Of a stretch of DNA of 64,000 nucleotides, positions 24,501 through 34,700 are shown one piece after another. How positions within the stretch are numbered: the first letter of the stretch is position 1; each line of letters starts with the position of its first letter. The DNA comes from Istiophorus platypterus (lineage: Eukaryota > Chordata > Actinopteri > Istiophoriformes > Istiophoridae): contig CM029111.1 in assembly GCA_016859345.1 (NCBI GenBank), positions 15,078,214 through 15,142,213 on the forward strand, read 5' to 3'. The notes below the pieces were generated by a model. It made no database searches. It worked only from the letters and a program-made list of their open reading frames with translations, and was not told the DNA's origin. A program made the translations under genes and the position numbers.

Positions 24501-26834
24501 TATGTGAGTAAGTAGTTCTGCTGACGAAAAGGATGTCAGTTGATTAGGCAGAAAAGAATGTAGCCATGTGGCTCAGATCGCCGCCAAATGTGGTCTCACA
24601 TTTGTCCTCAATGCATCTTAGAGCTGCCCACTTTCGATCGGGTCACCTTAGGAGCCTGTTGATGCCAGGTCCATACAGGGCCTCAGATAGTCTTTGAGAT
24701 TGTTTCAGTTATGTGTTTTGACCCACATTCTTCCTTGATTTGTTTTTTTTTGTTTTTTTTTCTCCTCCTCCTCAGAATTTGTTACCCACAGCTACGCCAC
24801 AGGATGCACAACAGTGGCTTCACAGAAACCGCTTCTCCCCCTTCTGCAGGCTCTTCACCAACTTCTCAGGTAAAATGGCCCCCGGTTTCGGAATTGTTGC
24901 AAATGAAGCAAATCACAGCCATTTATTTTAGTGTTGTGTCATTTTCGGTCACTGGTGGAAGAAATATGATTTGATTTAGTGGCTGTAGGGCGACATAGGC
25001 TGAAAAAAAACAAACAAAAAAAAAGACTCTCCTCAGCCCTGCATGAAATAAAGTGCCCGCTCTCCAAAAGTGTCCTTAAGCTAGGCACAGAATCAAAACC
25101 GGCACCTTGGACTGTATAGGTGACCTTTTTAGGCGACCTCCCTGAGGACAGGTCAAGGGAAACGACTGTTTCTGTACGAGGCTAATGTGCCGCACATGTA
25201 AACCGTTGGGTACCACAAAACAAATTTGTAACCCTTTTAGTTCAGGTTTATGTTTAGAGGGAGGGGTTTATTACTCTTCAACTGAGATCTTGTGTCTGTG
25301 CACCAGGGGCAGACCTGTTGAAGCTGACCAGGGAGGATGTCATTCAGATCTGTGGCCCAGCAGACGGTATAAGACTCTTCAATGCACTGAAGGGACGGTG
25401 GGTCTTCTTTTATCTAAACCTGCCTGAAAACGTGGGTTTTATTTAATATATCAAGAAGGGCTTCATACATTTATGGACATTTTGGTAATTTTCTCTGTGT
25501 GGATTCCGTTTTCGTAGCGTGGTACGTCCAAGGCTGACCATCTACGTCTGCCAGGAGTCTCAGCAGGCGCGGGAACAGCAACCGAAGCACGAAAACGGAG
25601 ACGCTGCTGCCAACACTTTCTTCGGTAGGTCCACGTTTGTCCTGGTTCATGTTCGTGTTTGTTTCAGTGCAGTGCTTAAAGTAATCTCTGTTTCACACCT
25701 CACTGATGAGGCAGAGGAGATGCAGGACAGGATGATTGACGGCTGGAGCAGTAAGGAGGCGTTGTCAGGGAAAGTGTCACAAAGTCGCAGTGTCATTGCA
25801 TTGTAATAATAGCTAAGAAAAAGGCTAATACTATATATTTTTAAGAGTTTGGTAGCCATTTCTGTAGCAATAGAAAGTGAATAAGCATATTTCCCATGTG
25901 TTGAGCGTTTTCTTGTAAATTTTAAGTGCATCTTAAAGCACTTTTCTTTTTGTTCTGCTGTGGTAGCAGCTGCTGCTCATGCTCACCACCCTGCTCTTTA
26001 ATCTATGTCAGACAAGTTGCTAGTGTTATTAGTAAAACGAATTACTTGCTGTGCACAAGAGGACTCTAATTTGTCCTCAGTGTTTATATCTATCTTTCTA
26101 TCTATATATCTATATATCTATCAAATATATATATATATAAACTCAAAACACAGTCATTCAGTATTTGCAATGGTTAAATTTCTCCTAAAAACTGCACAGT
26201 AAGCGTGACAAATGGATATTAAGTACATTTGATTTTAGTGTGTAGAAATGACAGAGAGAAAAAAAAGAATAGTATTGATTGTACCTGCTTTTCTCATCTG
26301 GATGCAGTATATCACGCTATCTACCTGGAGGAGCTCACGGCCACTGAGCTGACAGAGAAAATCGCTCAGCTCTTCAACATCTCGCCCAGACAAATAAACC
26401 AGATCTTCAAACAGGGTCCCACCGGCATCCATGTGCTTGTCAGCGATGAGGTAAGATAATAATCTCCTGCTCTCTGCCTCCTACCAAAGGCTACACTTTG
26501 AAATCATGTCGCAGATGAGATGAGACCAATATAGACTACTTGTCATTATATTGGTATAGCGCTTTAGCTTGTTTCCCCCTCCCACATTAAACATGAACTC
26601 TCTTTTTAACAGATGATTCAGAACTTCCAGGATGAAGTCTGTTTTGTTTTGGACACAATGAAAGGTATATGAGCTCGACAGTAATGGTGATGGTTTATTC
26701 GTCTTCTATATTTAACGCGGAGCCTCGACGAACTTTATCATTTCGAAGTTTATTTATAAAACCTCGCCCTGATGTGTTTTCCTTTTTCCTCTCCAGATGA
26801 CACGAATGACGGCTACCACATCATCTTGAAGTGA
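18532..26834 (+). CDS. tfcp2: Transcription factor CP2 (alpha-globin/LSF, grainyhead superfamily)
   Basis: Fifteen coding exons: 18532-18653, 20377-20528, 21130-21206, 21360-21465, 21750-21856, 22160-22312, 22436-22546, 23259-23347, 23535-23583, 24776-24869, 25307-25397, 25518-25624, 26308-26450, 26613-26664 and 26797-26834. All have GT-AG borders and phases close to 496 residues (human TFCP2 502). The N-terminus MAWALKLPLTDEVIESGLVQ is TFCP2-type. The CP2 DNA-binding domain covers about 60-260, including VVFHDRRLQYTEHQQLEGWRW. A SAM-like domain lies at about 331-384 and the C-terminal ubiquitin-fold/oligomerisation region at about 419-496, ending HIILK. The factor binds DNA as a dimer or tetramer in the nucleus and regulates cell-cycle and erythroid genes in mammals. 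TFCP2 is chosen over UBP1 because the UBP1 insertion after ILTE is missing and the flanking genes match the TFCP2 locus. The long Gln tract of human TFCP2 (near 397-407 here) is reduced to scattered Q residues. Confidence 0.97.
18654..20376 (+). other. tfcp2: tfcp2 first coding intron
   Basis: The largest tfcp2 intron. It contains the AATCGATTA-type repeat at 18960-19320. A minus-strand frame at 19907-20206 (99 codons) looks unlike surrounding sequence in codon texture but matches no family I know. Nothing else is recognisable. Confidence 0.6.
18960..19320 (+). repeat. Teleost interspersed repeat, AATCGATTA-type, long copy
   Basis: It begins near GAATAGTTGATTGACAGAAAA and ends at AATTAATCAATAGTAAC after ATAGACCAAACAACTCATCA. 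Internal phrases such as GACAAAACAAAGCATTTGATGACATTACCTTG are diagnostic of a widespread percomorph repeat, which I recognise without a database check. It carries no coding capacity. Its ends are roughly inverted. Confidence 0.65.
22728..23050 (+). repeat. Teleost interspersed repeat, AATCGATTA-type
   Basis: It starts GAGCTGCAACTATTTTCATC and ends ATCAAAATAGTTGCCGGTTAAC, with interior phrases GATGTCTTCAAATTCCTTGTTTT and ACAAATCCTCACATAGTAGAAG. It lies in the tfcp2 intron between the exons ending 22546 and starting 23259, and is related to the copies at 4915, 6575 and 18960. Confidence 0.65.
23584..24775 (+). other. tfcp2: tfcp2 intron with no recognised element
   Basis: AT-rich intron before the SAM-domain exons. 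I see no exon, RNA or repeat I can name. Two overlapping open frames around 24130-24477 on opposite strands have no family resemblance. Confidence 0.5.
26090..26150. repeat. TATC/TA microsatellite
   Basis: Imperfect TATC, TATA and TA units inside a tfcp2 intron. Confidence 0.8.
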
Positions 26835-28140
26835 ATACCGGGCAGGAGGATAGCGTAGCCTTTTCTCTATACCCGATCCAGTCAGCCCCTCTAGAGCTCC
26901 ATACTCCTCACTGTTCTTGGAATATGTGGTGCTGCCCCCCCCTCCCCAAAAAAAGAAAGAACCCTCGAGGCTGCTAGGAAGAACATGTGACTGAAGCACC
27001 TGGCCCTCTCCTCACTTATACCTTATTGTCTTACTTTTGAGGGAGTGACTCTGTTACCACAGTGAAATAACGTTCTCCTTCTTTCCCTGCCATCGCCTCC
27101 CTTTAATTGGCTGCATTTTTCCCTCTGTCGCTTGCGTCTCATGAAAAAAGGGGGTTTAGCGGCGCTCTGGCTGCTATCACCATTTCCTTTGCCGAGCATC
27201 TGGTGTGCCAAAGCTCTGTGCTTCAGAATCCGCAGTTTGTTGTCTCTTTTTAGAAAAAACAACCAAAAAGAAAAAAAAAATTTAAAAATCAAAGCTCCAA
27301 AGAAAAAAAAAAGACGAGCCCGCTACATCGAAAGTAATTGACTCTCAGTTTTCAATGCGGCATGTGTTCTCGTCTTCATGCTAGGTTGCTCTGCAGGAGA
27401 CAAGGAACAGCCCACATAACCACAAGAGGCATCAGAAATGAGCAATCAGGACATTAAGGGAAACTGCTGGAATCCAGCTGTGCTTGTGCGATTCCTTTTG
27501 AAAGCTTACAATCTCAGTCTTTCTGTGGTTTGTATTGTTACGTTTGAGGAAAAAGACAGGGGAAAAAAAGACAAGTTTTTCAAGGCTCCCAAACACTTAG
27601 ATCCCTATAGTTAGTGTAGAGCGCATACTGGCACTCGTGGTTGTTACCTATTGAACCCTAAAAGATGATGAAACACTTGTCCATGTTCGTGATCACACAA
27701 ACTAAACTGTCTCCGGTCCGTGTGTGCTTCCTGTCCCTATCAGTGTATTTTCAACATTATTTTTTTAAGTAGATCATTGTTTTTAAGACGCTTTCACGAT
27801 GAATCATGTGTTAAGTTGGCAGTGCTTTTTTTTTTTTTAACTTTTTTTTTTTTTTTTTTAACTTGCTTAACATCTTGTCATCAATGTTTTTCGAATGTTA
27901 GCACTTCCAAATACTAATACATGTAATGGGTTGTTGGGCCACACCAGAGCTGCATGTGAAAAGATACAGTTAGTTTGTGTTTTGGTCTCTTGTGCTGCCT
28001 ACAGGAAATCGATAACTTGACATCTTAGATTTCCATCTCTGCCCCATCTCAACAGCATTATTAAAATACTTACCCATGTGTTGGCTGCCAACTATTCCTC
28101 TCCTTATAGTCTTTGCAAAAATAAAAAAGTGTTCTTTTTT
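26835..28140 (+). other. tfcp2: tfcp2 3' untranslated region
   Basis: Follows the tfcp2 stop. AATAAA at 28120-28125, followed by a TGTTCTTTTTT run, marks the likely polyadenylation site. Long T runs occur near 27826-27860. No coding potential is seen. Confidence 0.65.
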
Positions 28141-28414
28141 TTTTTTTAAACTACATCTGAAATGTTCCCAAGTCCCTTAGAAAGTGATCAAAGGTGACCC
28201 ATTATTTTATTATATTGTTGTTGTTTTTATTATAATTATTATTAGTAGCAGTAGCTGCAGCAGTAGTACATTAGTATCAGTTTTAGTATTTAATACAAAG
28301 GTTTGATTTTGTTGGGCAGATGAGGAGGCTCGCCACATACGTGGGCAGTCATTTTGTTGCCATGGCAGCCAGGTTTTGAAGAGACAGTAGTAATCATGTC
28401 ATAAACAGCAGATT

Positions 28415-28545
28415 AAGGCGGCGCAGTGCTTGTAGCCTCAAAGCCAGAAGGTTCCGGGTTCGAACCCCGGTTCGGTCGGGGCCTTGCTAGATGGACTTTA
28501 CATGGATACCTAGACTTTTTTACAAAGCCCCAACTCCTGCAGGAT
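28415..28545 (+). repeat. tRNA-derived SINE-like fragment
   Basis: CCGGGTTCGAACCCCGG at about 28456-28472 is a perfect tRNA T-arm (5-base stem, TTCGAAC loop) and RNA polymerase III B box. It is preceded by a degenerate A-box area (GGCGCAGTGCTTGTAGCC). A complete tRNA cannot be folded: the acceptor stem lacks pairing and the downstream sequence is SINE-like (TAGATGGACTTTACATGG), then a GTATAT repeat. It is best read as a tRNA-related retroposon head just beyond the tfcp2 3' end. Confidence 0.6.
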
Positions 28546-28559
28546 AATTGGGGACTAGG

Positions 28560-28612
28560 TGGATATGAGTGTATATGTATATGTATATGTATGTATGTAT
28601 ATGCGTATGACG
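28560..28612. repeat. GTATAT microsatellite
   Basis: GTATAT/GTAT units directly following the tRNA-related fragment, perhaps forming its simple-repeat tail. Confidence 0.8.
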
Positions 28613-28699
28613 TGTAATGCAACTGTCAAAATTTCCCACATCTGTTTTTGCTTGATATGAACAAAGAAGCTACCCCCCTAAAAAAAAAAAAAAAAAAAA

Positions 28700-28800
28700 A
28701 GGGGGGAAACAGTCACTACATTTCCCAGCATGCTCCGGCGCAGGGCATGCCCGTGATGTCACAATAAGTATATATATGGCCACAGGGAAGAATTTCTTCC
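28700..28800 (+). promoter_or_regulatory. csrnp2: csrnp2 core promoter: ZNF143/STAF site, CRE-like site, TATA box
   Basis: Three elements are in close order. ACTACATTTCCCAGCATGC at 28715-28733 is a near-perfect ZNF143/STAF (SBS) motif. TGATGTCA at 28754-28761 is one base off a CRE. TATATATAT at 28769-28777 is a TATA box. Transcription would start near 28800-28810. This suits a stimulus-responsive gene, as known for the CSRNP family. Motifs are seen directly; the start site is inferred. Confidence 0.6.
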
Positions 28801-29670
28801 TCCATTGTTACGTTGTAACAAACGGGGGCCGGGGCAAAAAAAAAAAAAAAAAAAAACGGGGGGGGAAGGAAACGGACTTGCGACGTATCTTATTTTCCCG
28901 ACGAACCGAGGGGACCGAACATATTCGGCGTTAATGCGAGAGGACGAGCGGAGAGAGCCCGGTCGACCGAACCCGCCCCGGCGAGGAGGAGAGCGAGAAA
29001 AAACCGGGGGGGTGGGCGATAAACGGGACACAGATGTCAGCGGATTTCTCCATTTGCAGGCGCTTTCCGAGGCTGGCGTCGGGGGGAAGATAAGACGTTT
29101 CGGGCCGTTCGCGCTGTTCACGCCGCGCCGGGGAGAAATGTCGGGGAGCGGACGGCGGCTGGTCGAGTGACGCGCCTCTTCCTGCCCCGTCTGTCCTTTA
29201 AATAGAGGCATGCAACGTTTAAATGAAGCCGGCAGGTCTCACAGGCAGCTCCCGTTGTCTCCTCGGTGTGCAGAACAATGAGCATGGAGCCTGAGGAGCC
29301 CTGATACAGGCGCATATATATATATACATATATATGGATATATATATATGTATGTGTATATATAAATATATATATATATTTGTAAGTGTTCTGCAAAATT
29401 GACAATCACGCAGGCGTTTTGGTTTTAGTTTTTTTTTAGTTTTCCTTTTTAGAGAGGGGGGGTCCAGCGTTGCTCCAGCGGCTGCAGTCTGGTTACTCGG
29501 CTCAGGCACAAAAAAAAAAGAAAAGAAAAGAAAAGAAAAGGGGGGGAGAGAAGGAAAAAAAAAAAAAAACCCGACTCACAGGGCGTTGAAAGATTGATGT
29601 TCAGCTCGTCCTGGAGAAGAGGAACGACCTGCGAGCTGGTTGGAAGAAGGGTCCCTGTTTTCTGCCCCAG
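28801..29670 (+). other. csrnp2: csrnp2 probable non-coding first exon
   Basis: A long GC-rich stretch with purine runs ends at a consensus donor, CCCCAG followed by GTAAGA, at 29671. The next good acceptor is at 31706-31707, 13 bases before the csrnp2 ATG. An A run and G run (28836-28866) and an AT microsatellite (29312-29385) lie inside, so the true exon may be shorter or split. Confidence 0.4.
29312..29385. repeat. TA-rich microsatellite
   Basis: Imperfect TA repeats with TACA, TGGA and TAAA interruptions, upstream of the csrnp2 coding region. Confidence 0.85.
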
Positions 29671-29783
29671 GTAAGAGGGTTTAGTGTTTCATTAGCCGGG
29701 CGGTTTGCCATTGTGTGTGTCTACGTGTGTGTGTGTGTGTGTGTGGAAGGAAGGAAAAAAAAATGAAAAGAGCTGGTATACTG

Positions 29784-29828
<45 letters not shown>

Positions 29829-31707
29829 CCTTAGCCTTTGCCTGTCAGACTGATAACCCCCCCCCCCCCCCAACACAGACTGGTCAGTTCAGTTGCTGCA
29901 TGCACTCAGTTAAACAAATACCTTTTCCAGGCACACACACACACTGCATGGTCCCTGAAGGTAAATATACCACCGAGTCACAATGGTCTTTATACTGTAG
30001 CCTGACACACACACACACACACACACACAGTCCAACTGAGTCCTTAAAGGAGCAGGAGGTGACTGTGTGTTTTTTTTTTCTTCTTCTTTTTTTTCCACGA
30101 GAGAAATGAGCCTACTGTCAAAAATTCAGACCTCTGCTCCGTTTGCTCTATTTATACTCGAGTCCCAGTTGGAAAAATGGTTCACGACGGTGCCACAAAA
30201 AAAAATGCCGGTGTCTTGCATGCGAAACGTTAAAACCTGCACTCTTTTGTCACAAGGGGTTAAATTTGGTTGAGAACCTCATTCACAAATAGCACCATAA
30301 AGGAAAAATCCACATTAAAACTGAATCTGTGTGATTTTCTTTCGCTCTGTTAACATCACAATCGGAGACAACCATGGCATCCCCCCAAGCACCGGGACAG
30401 ATTGATGACACACAAACATGTAGTTTTTCATTGAGGTATTACATCAGATTTCATGACTTTTTAAAAAGAAAGCATCTTCATATCCTGGTGAAATCACCAG
30501 GGCTGCAGCAGCTGTTTGATTATTCACTGTCCACGGATCAGCTTCGGGATTTGTCTCTGTTCTATACATGACATCATCTCTCGGTTTAGCTAAAGGACAA
30601 ACTGCAATATATTCACTAATATTGAAATGTTAAATATTAGTCCTGTTTAGGGCTGGCATTTTTTCTGTTTGAGAACCTGAAAAACCTGAATGGATGACAG
30701 TTCATTTTTGAGCCGTCCCATTTCAGAATGAGGATTCAATACGTTGCCGTTGGTTTCATGTGACGTCTTAACCCCCGGCCCAGGTTAAGGAAAGAAAAAA
30801 TGGCCTCATACAGATGTAGAGTTGCATAATAAACTAGTAATGACCTTTAGAAGTCTATTATTCATACTACAGGCAATGCTAATAAGAAAAGCTTAAGGTT
30901 CAGTTTGGACACTGTCTCTATGAAATATCATCATGCATATTCATTTATTTGTGTCGCATCCTAAAATATACAAAACTTTGTGAGGTGCGGTTTGATAATA
31001 AACTTATTATTATCTTCTCTTACAAGACACAGCACATACACTGAGCCGGTTCCAGTCACCTTGTTTGACCTTTTCATTCCTCATGTGATGGATCAGCTCA
31101 GGCTTTTCAGTTTCACTCATATCAACCCAGCCCCCATCCTTGCCCCCACCCTTGCCCCCACTGCTCTGTTTATAGCTGATTTAAGAGGCAAATAAAAAAA
31201 AGAAAAAAAAGAATGCGATGCCATAGAGATCATTTGCTTCAAGGCTGTTCGCATAAACCGTGCTTGCCTTGTTGCCATGGTGATGTTCTAGACTTGATTT
31301 CAAAGTAGGATTTCATTTTTTTTTGGGGGGGGGGGCAATGAGAGGAAATGACAAAGCTGGAATACAGGTGGAAGGGTGAAAGGAGACGAGAACCAAACTG
31401 CTGATGTCACCTTTTGGTGTCTGTATTGGTTTGTTGGGAATTGGACTTAAACCTGGAACGGTTGGATGCAAATGATCAGCTCAGTTCTCTGATTGACAAG
31501 AGCGCTATTTAGTCTCTGAGGCGGTAAACAAGTGTTACACAGCTCTACAGACATTATCCATTATCCAGACATTATTCCCTCTTATAATGAAAAAGGTTTT
31601 TGCAAGGTTTTTAAAAAATTCCTGCTGGAGATTTATTCAGTTGCTCTGTGGTTCAATGGTTGCTGCTCTCTAACCCTCCCGTCCCCCCGTCCCCCCGTCC
31701 CCCACAG
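29671..31707 (+). other. csrnp2: csrnp2 first intron
   Basis: It begins with GT and GA microsatellites (29716-29743 and 29789-29826), then a C run (29858-29871) and an AC repeat (30006-30029). The remainder is AT-rich with no recognised exon. Pyrimidine-rich CCCCGTCC repeats (31679-31705) lead into the acceptor. Confidence 0.5.
29789..29826. repeat. GA microsatellite
   Basis: About 19 GA units in csrnp2 intron 1; a GT run lies 50 bases upstream. Confidence 0.9.
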
Positions 31708-31720
31708 ACACCGAGTTTCC

Positions 31721-34700
31721 ATGGAGGCAGGTTCGTCCCTCAGCCTCAAACGAAGATATGAAGAGGTGGACAACAGCTCTCCATTCTCTACACCGAAGGA
31801 CTCAGACGATGACATCTCCAGCAGTGACAGCGCCGACAGCTGCGACAGCCTCAACCCCCCCTCCAGCACCGCATTTACCCGTAAGGAACAGCAGAAGACA
31901 CACATTAAAGGCAATACACCCTTAAACCCCCTCAAACACTTCACTAGAAGAAAAAGTCATTACTCATGTGCAACATTACATTTCAGAATATCTCCTCTTT
32001 TACCCCCCCCCCAAAAAAAACCTCCAGCCACCTCCATCCTCAGACATCACAAGCCGTCACCGGGGGGGAAGCGGGTGCGCTTCGATGTGGTGACGGTGTA
32101 CTACTTCCCCCGGCGGCAGGGCTTCACCAGCGTGCCCAGCCAGGGGGGCAGCTCCCTGGGCATGGCCCGTCACCACTCCTCCATCAGGCACTACACGCTG
32201 GGCGAGTTTGCACGCGAGCAGGAGAGCAGCCACCGGCACACTCTGCGCCAGCACCTGCGCCAGGAGAAGCTCAACGCCCGCAAGATGAAGGTGAGTTTCA
32301 GGCGTGTCGCCTGAGAGCCTGGGGCTTCGGCATTGGATTGAAGTGGCCGAGGTGAACGATTCCGCCTTGTGTTCCAAAGGCCGTTCTTTGGGTCACGTAT
32401 GCAGCCTTTTTGCATGTGCTGTAAAACGTTATGCACCCTTGATTGGTCAGACATTTCTTGAACGAGCTTTGTGCTCTGTTTTATTAATAACTTAGAATAT
32501 GTTACAATAGGGGAGATTACTCTTTCATTCTCACTTAAAAAGAAGACAATGTCTTCATTTGCAGTGGTGGAAAGAAACTATTATCCTTAAATATAGTAAA
32601 ATAGTCGAATTGGGGCCTTATGTTTATGAGTTGTTCACGGTTCCACCAGGCATTTAGTTCTTGTTTCAACTTCTTAAATTCTTTGATTTTGTTAACCATT
32701 TGAGGCCCAAAGAGGTTAAAATCTCTCATATTCAATTATCTCAATTATCTCTTTGGAAGGGACCTGACCCCCCAGGATTCGGAACCACTGACCTAAACTA
32801 GCAAAAGACATAAACAGTAGTTAAAACTAGCTCTGTTTCAATGACCTTCAACGGTATCAGCAGTATCAAAAATATGATAATGTAATACATATGTAGAATA
32901 ATATGCATATCATAGGTGCTGGTTTTACTTGACTGGTTTTACTTGTTTACTTTTTCTTTTTACCTAAATAGGATTATGGATTCTCAGGGCTGGAGTATTT
33001 TAACTTTGTGGTTCTGGTGCTTTTACTTAAATGAAGGATATGAGTACTTTTTCCAACATGGTCCTCTGGAATGTTTTATTATGAAATAATTAAGACACCG
33101 ATCAATGTGTTTTTGAAGTGTCAGTCTCGGGGGATCAGTCTCATATTGTCTCGCGCTTCAACACCGTCTGTCCCCCGCAGCTGACCAGGAACGGCACGGT
33201 GGAGTGCGCTCAGGCCGACCTGCTGACGCTGGAGGACGTGTCGGACGAGGACCTGGACGTGGACGGGGTGGAGGTGGACGACTGCTTCTTCCTCCAGCCG
33301 CTGCCCACCAAGCGCCGGCGGGCCCTGCTGCGAGCCTCCGGCATCGCCCGCATAGACGCGCGGGAGAAGGCCGAGCTCAGGGCCATCCGCCTGTCGCGGG
33401 AGGAGTGCGGCTGCGACTGCCGCTTGTACTGCGACCCCCGACACTGCGGCTGCAGCCAGGCTGGCATTAAGTGCCAGGTGAGGGCTGTTGGCTTGTCTTC
33501 TGTGTATATGCTGAAAGACGAGAGCCGCTGTGCAGTTTGCTGAGCCTCGAATGAGTCAGTGTGCGCGGCTCGATAAAATGTGTGTTATTCTGTACTTATT
33601 TTTTACACTGACTTTTTTACTTTTGAAGTCATGTGTGTACAATTTTTTTTTCCATAGTTATTTTTCACCGATGACATTTGATTCGTCACCATAGGAAAAG
33701 CACAGTTGTACAAATTAATGATGGTTGAACTCCATTTAGCTGCTTCAGTCTCATGCTGTCTCACTGTCACATTGTAATATTTTACTAGGATTATATTAGT
33801 AACACCTGTGCTCTCTCAAAATGTCTGCTTTAAAAAAGGCCTGTTTATTTAATAAACCAATATTTCTGTTGAATTATGGAAGGATTTGGTTTAACTATAT
33901 ATCCCAATCTGATTCCGTTACTAGGCCGGCATTGTGTATCCATGAAGTAAACATTTAGTTATTTCAGTAAGACTATCCTTATTGTTTGAAAAGATAATAC
34001 AGATTACTGTGTCATCTTAAAATGTGATCACGTAAATTAAACGTGCCTCTGCAGTTCTTCATTAGAGTTTTGCCAAGTTTACAGACAGCATGTGTTTAGC
34101 AAAGATGGATGGTCCCTCTCTCTCTCTCTCTGTCTTCCATCTGTTTGAATCCAGTGTGTTTACTGTAGTGTCCACTGGTGGCACTGAGAAAGTCGCCCTC
34201 TGGAAGAGAATAACCTAAAGGACCCTCTGTGCATGCGCAGAGCAGTCAGGACAGATTTTACTGTTTCAATAAGTTGAAATATATAAACCGTCATTATTCC
34301 CTTTTTGCTTTACGAATGTGAATATTATATTTAGGCATTTTCATATAATAGTAGTCTGAAGCCAGGTTGATTCATTGAGATGAAAATGCATCCGTTTTTA
34401 ATGGATTAATACAGAGAAATCAATAATTTAAATAAAATTTAAAATCAATGCACTGATGTGGTGAATGAGATCATCTTTTTGCACACTTCTCAATAAATAA
34501 AATGGCTAAAGCTCTAGGACAAGATAGTATTGTGATAATATCCAGATCAGCATTGAAAACCCTTAACTTCTTTCTGCTTGTGTGCGTCAGTGTTGACTGT
34601 GAAGGATCGGAGTCACCGCATGACTGGGTTCCTTACATTGCCAAAATTAGTAGTATATGTGAATGTGCATGTATGTGGACCATGACTTTCACATAAAATT

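Noticed and set aside
18532..26834. Identity as UBP1 instead of TFCP2
   Set aside because: N-terminus MAWALKLPL, absence of the UBP1 insertion after ILTE, and neighbours pou6f1 and csrnp2 all indicate TFCP2.
28430..28490. Candidate tRNA gene from a perfect B box
   Set aside because: No matching acceptor stem or anticodon arm; it fits a SINE head better.
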